NCBI GenBank assembly: GCA_021604005.1
Contig: BQIV01000014.1
Coordinates: forward strand, 1 to 64,000
DNA: 64,000 nucleotides
DNA from: Nitrospirales bacterium
GTDB taxonomy: Bacteria > Nitrospirota > Nitrospiria > Nitrospirales > UBA8639
Direction of reading: 5' to 3'
Shown here: positions 1-7,409 of the stretch, in pieces
How the letters are laid out: each line of letters opens with the position of its first letter
How positions within the stretch are numbered: the stretch's first letter is position 1
Made by a program: the position numbers and the translations under genes
Notes under the pieces: model-generated
What the model saw: the letters and a program-made list of their open reading frames with translations, nothing else
Database searches by the model: none
What the model was told of the DNA's origin: nothing

Positions 1-150
1 CTCCCACGACCGGTCCGGATACTCGCCCAGGGGGTTGCCCACTTCGATGACCGGTTGCAAGGCCGTTAAGGCTAACGCCTTATCCGCCAACGCCACCGCG
101 GCCACCGTCCCCGCTGAGACTTTTAAAAATTGCCGTCTGGATAAGAACAT
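1..150 (-). CDS. nxrA: Nitrite oxidoreductase/nitrate reductase alpha subunit, N-terminus (partial)
   Basis: The first 50 codons of a leftward gene that runs off the window edge. The protein begins MFLSRRQFLKVSAG, a twin-arginine signal (SRRQFLK) followed by an Ala-rich stretch ending near ALADKALA. It continues into NPLGEYPDRSWE, which resembles the conserved segment just before the Cys/His cluster ligands in NarG/NxrA-type Mo-bis-MGD enzymes. A perfect AAGGAGG Shine-Dalgarno fixes the start. In Nitrospira this enzyme is the periplasmic nitrite oxidoreductase that converts nitrite to nitrate; the Tat signal agrees with a periplasmic location. The upstream sigma-54 activator supports nxrA, but with so little sequence an exported NarG relative is possible. 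Confidence 0.65.
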   Translation of the reverse strand, partial: MFLSRRQFLKVSAGTVAAVALADKALALTALQPVIEVGNPLGEYPDRSWE

Positions 151-157
151 GAAAATA

Positions 158-164
158 CCTCCTT
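158..164 (-). promoter_or_regulatory. Strong ribosome binding site of the nxrA-like gene
   Basis: On the minus strand AAGGAGG lies 7 bases before the ATG at 150. It is a full-length match to the anti-SD sequence, expected for a very highly expressed enzyme subunit, and it settles the start codon. Confidence 0.85.
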
Positions 165-332
165 AGAAACAACAATGATAAGAGATTGAATGGCTGGCAT
201 TCCAAAATCTGCAGGGTATGGCCCTGCCCCAGTACGATCACCTCCTTTTTGAATATATCTCACTGCCTTTTTGCGCTTAATCATGACTTTTAGAGACCTG
301 TCAGTGTCATCATTTAGACTTTTATATCAAAA

Positions 333-347
333 GCAATTGGCATACCC
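333..347 (-). promoter_or_regulatory. Candidate sigma-54 (-24/-12) promoter of the nxrA-like gene
   Basis: On the minus strand the sequence GGGTATGCCAATTGCT carries the invariant GG (345-346) and GC (333-334) separated by exactly ten bases, with a perfect TTGC at the -12 element. The predicted transcript would start near 321 and leave a leader of about 170 nt before the AAGGAGG site. The neighbouring gene encodes a sigma-54 activator, which makes the match more credible. Start site not measured. Confidence 0.55.
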
Positions 348-439
348 TCTTGAATGTGGAGTTATGGTGACCTTGAAATTTTTAAAAAAACAATAAAATT
401 AGGTTAATTTTTCAATGAACACTAAAAACAAGCTAAAAA

Positions 440-495
440 TGACATCACGCTGACATCGAAATATCGCGCAAACATATCCTATGTAGCGAAATATC
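440..495. promoter_or_regulatory. Direct repeats, possible activator binding (UAS) region
   Basis: Two copies of CGAAATATC at 457-465 and 487-495 are spaced 30 bp apart (about three helical turns). Two copies of TGACATC at 440-446 and 451-457 are 11 bp apart (one turn). They lie about 100-150 bp upstream of the candidate -24/-12 element, the usual distance for an enhancer bound by a sigma-54 activator. The role is inferred from position. The rest of 165-883 is AT-rich with no visible gene. Confidence 0.35.
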
Positions 496-883
496 AATGA
501 AATATATATCGTAAAAGCTTATTAAATAAGTATTATAAGCTAATTAATAAAACTCACACTTCATGTAAGTGTTACCTAATGAAGCTACTATTTTCAGAAA
601 GATACGGTGAAATGCGAGAGAGACCAAGCAGAGAAATGGCAGTAAGCGGTGCACACTATGTGCGCAGAGGAAATGTTCACAGAAGTTGTCACCTTGTGAG
701 CGATAAGAGATTTTTCAATTCTCTTGGCGCAGGGAGATCAGCAGTAGAAAGCTAGCCACGATTCATTTCGTGTTCCATACCATACAAGAGACAGCCTTGG
801 GTGAACGTCTCGTCGTGGCCCACTCTTTGGATTTCAGGTGGCCAGGCCGTGCAGACGTTCGTGATCCTACGGCTGTTGCTAGG

Positions 884-2416
884 TTAAACCTTAGACCGGC
901 GTTGAATCCCGAGTTTTTTCAAACGACTCCTAAACGTACTTGAGTTGAGGCCGACCAGCTTGGCCGCTCCATGCTCACCATCAATACGCCAGTTGACTTG
1001 CTCCAATGCTTCAAGAATCTTATTTTTTTCAACTTCACGGAGAGTATGACCGCTGGAAGAAGAGACTGATGGAGGGACAGGGGCCTGAAGGGAGCAGAAG
1101 TGACTGTCATCGACATCTAGAACTGTTGATTCCGAAAGAATTGCGGCTCGCTGAATCACATTTTGCAACTCTCGCACATTTCCCGGCCACGAATACTGCA
1201 TGAGCCGCTCAAGAGCATCACCGTGGATTTCCGTACACGATAATTTGAACTTTGCACATATTTTGTCCAAAAAGTACTGTGCAAGCAGAGGAATATCAGT
1301 CGGTCGATCTCGTAGAGGCGGAAGAATAATAGGAAAACCATGCAGCCTGTAAAACAGATCAATACGAAATCGGTTTCCAGAAATAGCCCCCTTTAAATCT
1401 GAATTTGTTGCAGCAATTATTCTCACGTCGACGGGAATGGACTCTTTTCCACCAACACGATCAACCTTTCCATCTTCCAAAACCCGCAATAATTTGGCCT
1501 GAGCATTCGGCGGCATTTCCCCAATTTCATCAAGAAACAATGTCCCACCATTGGCTAATTCAAACCGCCCAAGCTTGAGCTCATCAGCGCCGGTAAATGC
1601 GCCTTTTTCATGTCCAAACAATTCACTTTCTACAAGCCCGGACGGGAGGCCAGCGCAGTTAATCGCGACAAAAGGCCGACGGGAACGTGGACTGATACTG
1701 TGAACATAGCGCGCCAATAACTCTTTCCCTGTCCCAGTTTCTCCAGTAATCAATACACTGGAGTCTGTGTGCGCCACGACTTGGGCGAGACTTTGGACTT
1801 TTTTTAAGGCCTTACTTTGACCAATCATCCCTCCGGTAGATTCAAGCGGCTCTTTCGCAACGTGAGCAGACATTGAGTTCTTTGCCTGAAGGTCTCTGTC
1901 AACCCCATCAAGCTGCTCATACGCCAATTCATTACTAACCAAAAGGCCAAGAATCGTGGCAATTTGACTCAGGAAATCAAGTTCTTCGACACTCGCTTCA
2001 CCAGCCTCCACACAACCAATATTAAATGTCCCTAAACACTTGTCTCCCACAAGCAACGGGAGAGACACCATGCGAGCAAGACCTTCCTTGCAATAAGAAT
2101 AGTCTTCTACAAATAATTGATTTTTCCTTAAATTTCCTCTAATAAGCGGCTCTCGATTTTCATAGACCCACCCAATACCACTTCCCTTGCGATGCACAAG
2201 AGAGTCCGCTCGTAATAACGGATCGCCGAACTTGCTCTCAACAGCGTAGAACTGAAACGCGTCGAGTTCTGAGAGAAACAGCGTGATCTCAACCTTATCC
2301 CAAGACACGACATCCTCAATGTGAGCGACAATTGCCTTCAAGCAACTCTCAAGATCCAACCGAAGACTAAGGATTTTGGTAATTTTTGATAATGCCTGAT
2401 AATAAGTCTGTATCAT
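884..2416 (-). CDS. Sigma-54-dependent transcriptional activator (GAF-AAA+-Fis HTH)
   Basis: A 510-residue enhancer-binding protein. Residues 1-165 form a GAF sensory domain like that of FhlA. The central AAA+ module has Walker A GETGTGKE (225-232), the sigma-54 contact loop GAFTGA (272-277), Walker B TLFLDEIG (292-299) and the PGNVREL box near 411. The C-terminal 45 residues are a Fis-type helix-turn-helix. It hydrolyses ATP to open sigma-54 promoters. There is no receiver domain, so activity is likely controlled by ligand or redox sensing in the GAF domain. It lies immediately upstream of, and in the same direction as, the nxrA-like gene, with a 733-bp gap that holds a -24/-12 element, so that gene is the obvious target. 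Which molecule the GAF domain senses is unknown. Confidence 0.93.
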   Translation of the reverse strand: MIQTYYQALSKITKILSLRLDLESCLKAIVAHIEDVVSWDKVEITLFLSELDAFQFYAVESKFGDPLLRADSLVHRKGSGIGWVYENREPLIRGNLRKNQLFVEDYSYCKEGLARMVSLPLLVGDKCLGTFNIGCVEAGEASVEELDFLSQIATILGLLVSNELAYEQLDGVDRDLQAKNSMSAHVAKEPLESTGGMIGQSKALKKVQSLAQVVAHTDSSVLITGETGTGKELLARYVHSISPRSRRPFVAINCAGLPSGLVESELFGHEKGAFTGADELKLGRFELANGGTLFLDEIGEMPPNAQAKLLRVLEDGKVDRVGGKESIPVDVRIIAATNSDLKGAISGNRFRIDLFYRLHGFPIILPPLRDRPTDIPLLAQYFLDKICAKFKLSCTEIHGDALERLMQYSWPGNVRELQNVIQRAAILSESTVLDVDDSHFCSLQAPVPPSVSSSSGHTLREVEKNKILEALEQVNWRIDGEHGAAKLVGLNSSTFRSRLKKLGIQRRSKV

Positions 2417-3100
2417 AATATGTACCGCAATAATTGTGATTCTTGCAGATTAACCATTTTTCTATACATTTCATCCAAACAATGACATGTGCGTAATAAA
2501 TGATATAAATGGCTAAGCAAAACAGAGACCAATCTCAAAAATCTCACCCCTCAAAGCCTTCCACAGGCATATTGTCGCCATATCTATCGGGATAAATACC
2601 CTTAGTTTTCAGTTTAATTTCGTGTCCCGCCGAATGTTCCCTTGCTTATGCAGAAGCAGTAAAACAAGGCTAAAATCATACGCTTTCTTAAATTATCCAA
2701 CATGAAAGCTGAAACAGAAACACCTCAGAACGTTTTCGAACAACTGCAAACGTGCATATGCGCAACCATTTTATATACAGACAATTTTGACCTTGAAATT
2801 TCCAGGCATTCAATGCTTAAACAGTGAAATATCAAGGCAGTAAAGATGGTGGCCAATAGAGGCTTCGTATCGCTATGGCAAGACGAAAGTTCTACAGACA
2901 ACTAGAGCAAAACCACACGTTGTACAGACGGAAGTATATTGGAAGGGCTAGAGAGGGACACGTGGGAATGGCGTGCCAACACTTGCACGACATAGCCTAC
3001 TTCAGCTATCAAGACATAGAAATTCATGATAGCCGATACAATTGTATTCATTGCAGTATGAGGCTCGACCACACGTTCTTCAATACAAGTCGCTAGCCCT
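2417..3100. other. AT-rich intergenic region without a supported gene
   Basis: A 684-bp gap between the sigma-54 activator (leftward) and a rightward hypothetical gene. It must contain the activator promoter. Short opposing frames near 2875-3123 overlap each other, have no Shine-Dalgarno and resemble nothing I know; I do not call them. Confidence 0.5.
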
Positions 3101-3121
3101 ATGGTCCAACTGGACTCGCAC

Positions 3122-3499
3122 ATGAATATCTATCAACTTTCAGGCCTTGATGAACGAGAGCGAGGCTTCACACGTCAAGTAGAATGTACCAAGGAACAAG
3201 AGAAATACCGTGTCCTCCTTCGCTATGAGCGCCTTATCATCAAAGAACATTCGGCAACGGACGAAGCGTCAGCTATCCGAAACTTGATTACCACCCTTCA
3301 AGAGAAAGGCTACACTCAATTGCGGTCGCAGCTGATCTTTCATGAGGAAGTCTATTTAGGAAGTCAAGAATTATGGGTAGAGTACCCAGATCCAGAATGT
3401 GGTGACGTACAGAAACCGTCTATGCTCAAACGGCTTCGTCAGTGGTTGAATTGGAATAAGCCTTCGAAGCCCGGTAGTCATTCACATGACCGATGTTGA
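3122..3499 (+). CDS. Hypothetical protein, about 125 residues
   Basis: A soluble, charged protein of unknown function. I place the start at MNIYQLSG (3122); an in-frame ATG at 3101 is possible and neither has a clear Shine-Dalgarno. The middle part (VLLRYERLIIKEH, then AIRNLITTLQEKGYTQLRSQL, then YLGSQELWVEYPDP) has the alternating pattern of a compact alpha/beta fold, which argues for a real gene. The C-terminus is basic with a short Trp-containing stretch. It converges with the HD-GYP gene on the opposite strand and seems to be a single-gene unit. I do not recognise the family. Confidence 0.6.
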   Translation: MNIYQLSGLDERERGFTRQVECTKEQEKYRVLLRYERLIIKEHSATDEASAIRNLITTLQEKGYTQLRSQLIFHEEVYLGSQELWVEYPDPECGDVQKPSMLKRLRQWLNWNKPSKPGSHSHDRC

Positions 3500-3537
3500 T
3501 GAGGCCTGCCACAACATTCTTTAACGCCTCACAGTTC

Positions 3538-4842
3538 TCACTCAACTAGGGATTGTACCTCGGGCGATTCAGACGTCGACGGGTAGTACGAGATAATACG
3601 TCGGGGGTTCAAGTAGTCACGAATTTCCGGAGATAATTCACGGGGACGAATCGCTTCTTTGATAGAAATGTCTTCTAATCGTGCAAGATCCAAAATCATG
3701 GCTTCCTCCTTGGGAATATCAGGAGAGTACACCATCACGATCGGACGAAGCCGCGCTTCCATATTCACACTCGTAACCAGCCCCATCGAGCCGTTCGTCA
3801 ACACCACCAACGAACCCGGCGGATAGACGCCAAGCTGACGGATCAAGGTCACAACTGCATCACCCCACAAACCCGCCCGCTCCTTTGTATACAACACAGA
3901 AAGCGCTTCCGAAGGCGTAAGACTCATTGACGCGATTGGGTGATTACACAGCTCATCGTACGCATCGGCCACCATCACAATTTTAGCATACTGCGTAATC
4001 CCTGCCTCCTTGAGCCCTGACGGATACCCCGAGCCATTTAACCGCTCATGATGCTGTAACACAATATCAAGACATTCGTGGGGAACTGTAGGAAAGGCCG
4101 TTAATGTATCCTTGCCATACCGAGGATGTTTTTTTAAGACGGCTTTTGTATCAGCTGAGGTTGATCGAGATTTTTTCAGTAACATTTCAGCAGAATACTT
4201 CAATTCACCAATATCATGCAGCAGCGCGCCCATCGCAATTTTTTCGATTTCATGTCGCTTTAGACCAAGATCGCGAGCAATCAAAATGGACAGCGTACAG
4301 ACATTGAGTGAATGCAGCAAAAATTCTTCTCCGGTTTCATTCGAGCCCATCAAATTCATGAGGGCACGGGAAGAATCGTTACTCACTAAAATATCATTAA
4401 GTGACCCGATCATTTTTTTCGCCGTGATCAAGCCACGCGAGGAACCAGCACTGAGGTCTTGCAACATCACTTTTCCTTCACGCAACACCTCTCGATAATC
4501 TTGCTCAACCTTACGGAGATGTTCTTGGTAGACTCGATAGTCATCCTGTAATTCAATTTTCTGTTGCACAAGCTCTTCGTGCATGGCCACATCCGATTCC
4601 GATGTCTCGTGATCAGCGCCCATTACAGACGAATCCCCCTCCTGATCTCCACTCCCTTCCGGATCAGATTTATCGGGGTCGTAGAGCAACTTGACTTTTG
4701 TGAGTCCACACAGCGTCGCCAACTCTCTCCGGCATTTGACTTTGAATGTATTCGTGGGAAATGGATGACTAAACCACGATCCTTCGATTTTTATATATAA
4801 ACCAACGCGCAACTCGTTTGCGGTAATTTCTTCAAAAGCCAT
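3538..4842 (-). CDS. HD-GYP domain protein with N-terminal DUF3391-like domain
   Basis: A probable cyclic di-GMP phosphodiesterase of about 434 residues. The N-terminal segment (ITANELRVGLYIKIEGSWFS) matches the DUF3391-type domain often joined to HD-GYP. A charged linker and coiled coil follow, then the HD-GYP domain with HDIGELK, the HHERLNGSGYP signature and a following YDELCNHP. All metal-ligand motifs visible to me are intact. I prefer the ATG at 4842, preceded by CTGGAG, over the upstream ATG at 4866. No membrane segment is present, so the protein is cytoplasmic. It probably lowers c-di-GMP, like the second HD-GYP protein at 5993-7090. Confidence 0.88.
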   Translation of the reverse strand: MAFEEITANELRVGLYIKIEGSWFSHPFPTNTFKVKCRRELATLCGLTKVKLLYDPDKSDPEGSGDQEGDSSVMGADHETSESDVAMHEELVQQKIELQDDYRVYQEHLRKVEQDYREVLREGKVMLQDLSAGSSRGLITAKKMIGSLNDILVSNDSSRALMNLMGSNETGEEFLLHSLNVCTLSILIARDLGLKRHEIEKIAMGALLHDIGELKYSAEMLLKKSRSTSADTKAVLKKHPRYGKDTLTAFPTVPHECLDIVLQHHERLNGSGYPSGLKEAGITQYAKIVMVADAYDELCNHPIASMSLTPSEALSVLYTKERAGLWGDAVVTLIRQLGVYPPGSLVVLTNGSMGLVTSVNMEARLRPIVMVYSPDIPKEEAMILDLARLEDISIKEAIRPRELSPEIRDYLNPRRIISYYPSTSESPEVQSLVE

Positions 4843-4931
4843 AAGGCAAGACTCCAGGGCTGACAAGGTAATCGAGTTGATTATTGACCATAGCCACTCT
4901 CCGTTTTCCCAAATCCATAGGATCCACTATC

Positions 4932-5483
4932 TTATTTCACAGTCGTCCGACCAAGATTTGCTCCGTCCAATTCAATGCCTGTGAGATCGGCACGTTGTAG
5001 CTGCGCATCGGTTACATTCGCACCCCCAAAGTCGGCATTCCGTAGGTCGGCCCCTTGAAACTGGGCCTTGACCACATGCGACTTTCGAAAATTAATAGCT
5101 CGTAGATCGGCATATTGGAAGTTGGCCTCATGGCAGTCGGCTCTCGTCAAGTACGCTAAAATAAGGATGGCATGTGAACAGTTCGCCTGCACTAAGCAGG
5201 CATCCGTTAAATTCGCACCAATCAGATGCGCACCTTCGCAATTCACTCGACAAAGATTGGCTCCCATCATATTCGCGCCGAACAAATAAGTTTCCGTTAA
5301 ATTGGCATCACATAAATTCACACCTTGCAAATTACTCCCGGTCAAGTTCATCTGTCGAAGATCTACACCCTGAAGGTCGGCTCCACTCAGATCCGGACGA
5401 AGAGAGGGGTTCTCTTCTCTCCAGGTATTCCAAACGGAGTTTCCACCCTTCAAAAGATTGTGTAGATGGAGAGGGTTTGCCAT
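4932..5483 (-). CDS. Pentapeptide-repeat protein
   Basis: A 183-residue protein made almost wholly of tandem A(D/N)LXX pentapeptides (for example ADLQG, ANLTE, ANMMG, ADLRN) from about residue 32 to the end. Such repeats fold into a right-handed quadrilateral beta-helix. There is no signal peptide or catalytic motif, so the function cannot be told from sequence; some family members bind DNA gyrase, but nothing here shows that. A good AGGAAGG Shine-Dalgarno precedes the ATG at 5483. Cysteines are unusually frequent within the repeats. Confidence 0.85.
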   Translation of the reverse strand: MANPLHLHNLLKGGNSVWNTWREENPSLRPDLSGADLQGVDLRQMNLTGSNLQGVNLCDANLTETYLFGANMMGANLCRVNCEGAHLIGANLTDACLVQANCSHAILILAYLTRADCHEANFQYADLRAINFRKSHVVKAQFQGADLRNADFGGANVTDAQLQRADLTGIELDGANLGRTTVK

Positions 5484-5992
5484 GATACATCCTTCCTAAC
5501 GGTCGTCGTTACCTGGCCTCATCACACAAACTATAGAGAAGATACCGCTGCTTGTACTCTATGAATGGTTCCAGCATTCATACATCGAAACGCGTTATCG
5601 CCGATCCTATAACTTCCGTATCCTCTTGAACACCTGTCATCAAAACAGCATCAACTCTCTGACCCCAAAGTCGGCTGCAATTCAAACGCCCTTGCGCACA
5701 TAACTACCGCGTTCAAGCATATAAATGTGTATTTGAATTCAAAATCTTATGAGCATTTTCGGTTATTCATGCCGGAATATTGAGAGAATTGTATCGTTGG
5801 ATAAAGATTATTCTTACACGATAGCACCCAACCATTTCCATCACGTACGAGGCAACAGCCATTGCCAACACATAGCATCCACAATCGATCGATACGCTCT
5901 GCGACTCATTCTGAAACGGAAAAGACCGAGAGAAGGTAAAGCGACCGATCGGGAGAGAAGGTTATCTAGGCCAGACTACAACGAAGACAGCA
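5484..5992. other. Intergenic region with one copy of the 90-bp repeat
   Basis: A 509-bp gap upstream of the pentapeptide gene. Apart from the dispersed repeat at 5628-5717 I see no gene or RNA. Short rightward frames around 5749-6018 run into the end of the HD-GYP regulator on the other strand and are not credible. Confidence 0.5.
5628..5717. repeat. 90-bp dispersed repeat, copy A
   Basis: Begins GAACACCTGTCATCAAAACA and ends ACTACCGCGTTCAAG. It aligns along its length with copies B and C at 13331-13502, sharing CATCAACT, CTGA, GTCGG(C/T)TGC and the terminal (A)CCG(T/C)GTTCAAG. It lies outside genes in all cases. Nature unknown. Confidence 0.7.
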
Positions 5993-7090
5993 TCAACCTT
6001 CGTTGTATACAGGAATAGGCTCGCGTGCTCTCACATCAACATACGTTCGTTGCACTTCAAGCATCAGCGGAAGCATATCTTCGAAACGTTCAACTAAGTT
6101 CGGATCAAGGTGTGTGCCTGCCAGCTCTCGGATATGTTCGGTTGCTCGTTCAATTGCCCAGGCTTCTTTATAGGGACGTTCAGACGTCAGGGCATCGAAA
6201 ATATCGCAAATGGCACATATCCTCCCAGGCAAAGGAATATCGTCCCCGGACAGTTTATTTGGATACCCGGACCCATCCCACTTTTCATGATGAGTTAACG
6301 CAATCATCTCTGCCATCTGCAATAATGGAGAATCACTCCCGGCAAGCAACTCGGCCCCGATGATCGTATGCCGACGCATGACATGCCATTCGTCAGACGA
6401 CAATTGATCGGGCTTCAGCAGGATTTCATCCGGGATACCGATCTTGCCGATATCATGCATCGGCATAGCCTGTTGAATCAGCTTACAGTCGTCTTCCGAC
6501 ATCCCGACGGCTTGCGCCAAGATTGCCGCATAATGACTCATACGTACGATATGCGATCCAGTATCATTATCCCTGTACTCGGCAGCGCGACCTAAACGAT
6601 GAATCACTTCCCGTTGCGTTTCTTCCAACGCTTTAGTCCTGGCCGATACGGTTTCTTCCAGTGTTTCCAAATGCCGGGCATTTTCTCGATGCAAGAGACT
6701 GGTTTCAAGCAAATTACGAATTCGCATGAGGACTTCCACTTTGTCAAACGGCTTATTCAGAAAGTCCTTGGCTCCCGATTCAAGCGCACGTAACCGCGTG
6801 CCGCGATCTTCTTCCGACGTTAAGACAAGAATGGGCAAATATGATCGTTTATTAATAATTTTCAACTGTCCCATGACTTGAAACCCATCAACTTCTGGCA
6901 TGCGAATATCCAGGCAAATCAAATCTGGATTGAGTTCCCGATACAACTTCACAACCTCGCCGGATTCTGTCGTGCTATGCACATTGGTATACCCTGCCGT
7001 TTTCAGGATATTCTCCAAGAGCATGATATTCGTCATCTGATCATCCACAATCAGAATCGCCGCTTTTTGACATTGCTGTTGAGAAATCAT
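5993..7090 (-). CDS. Response regulator with receiver and HD-GYP domains (RpfG-like)
   Basis: About 365 residues. Residues 10-130 are a receiver domain with the acidic pair VDD, phospho-acceptor in CLDIRMPEVDG and the conserved Lys in NKPF. A helical linker precedes an HD-GYP domain with MHDIGKIGIPDEIL and HHEKWDGSGYP. Phosphorylation presumably controls c-di-GMP hydrolysis. The ATG at 7090 has AGGTGA upstream and is preferred over a GTG at 7099. The gene lies downstream of the hybrid kinase at 7410-10601 in the same direction, across a 310-bp gap, so that kinase is a plausible but unproven phosphodonor. Confidence 0.92.
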   Translation of the reverse strand: MISQQQCQKAAILIVDDQMTNIMLLENILKTAGYTNVHSTTESGEVVKLYRELNPDLICLDIRMPEVDGFQVMGQLKIINKRSYLPILVLTSEEDRGTRLRALESGAKDFLNKPFDKVEVLMRIRNLLETSLLHRENARHLETLEETVSARTKALEETQREVIHRLGRAAEYRDNDTGSHIVRMSHYAAILAQAVGMSEDDCKLIQQAMPMHDIGKIGIPDEILLKPDQLSSDEWHVMRRHTIIGAELLAGSDSPLLQMAEMIALTHHEKWDGSGYPNKLSGDDIPLPGRICAICDIFDALTSERPYKEAWAIERATEHIRELAGTHLDPNLVERFEDMLPLMLEVQRTYVDVRAREPIPVYNEG

Positions 7091-7099
7091 CAAACTCAC

Positions 7100-7409
7100 C
7101 TACGTCTATTGGCTGAGGAATGACAATGAATAAGACCCCGCACGCTCAACGTGGGCATCTCAAAATCACATTGACGGCACACCATACGTACTGTTTCGGT
7201 CAATTCTCTACGAACTTTATCCAACACTCACATTCCATAACATTCCTCTTACACAACGATCATCACGAAACATGAACGATGATTCATTATTGACAGACAA
7301 CATCGAACGGCTAGAGCCGATGCAATTATCGAAAAAACCAAGAACTTTCAACGGCTTCGTAACTCTAATGTGTCCACCCAGCATAGCGCGCACCAACTTC
7401 GTGTGTGAT
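7100..7409. other. Intergenic region, nothing recognised
   Basis: 310 bp between the hybrid kinase and the REC-HD-GYP gene, both leftward. No gene, repeat or clear terminator seen; likely the promoter of the downstream regulator. Confidence 0.4.

Noticed and set aside
181-205. TGGCTGGCATTCC considered as a second -24/-12 element
   Set aside because: The distance between GG and GC is 13, not 10, and it faces the wrong way for the nxrA-like gene.
2875-3123. Two overlapping short frames on opposite strands
   Set aside because: No Shine-Dalgarno, no recognised motif, mutual overlap; typical of random open frames in an intergenic region.
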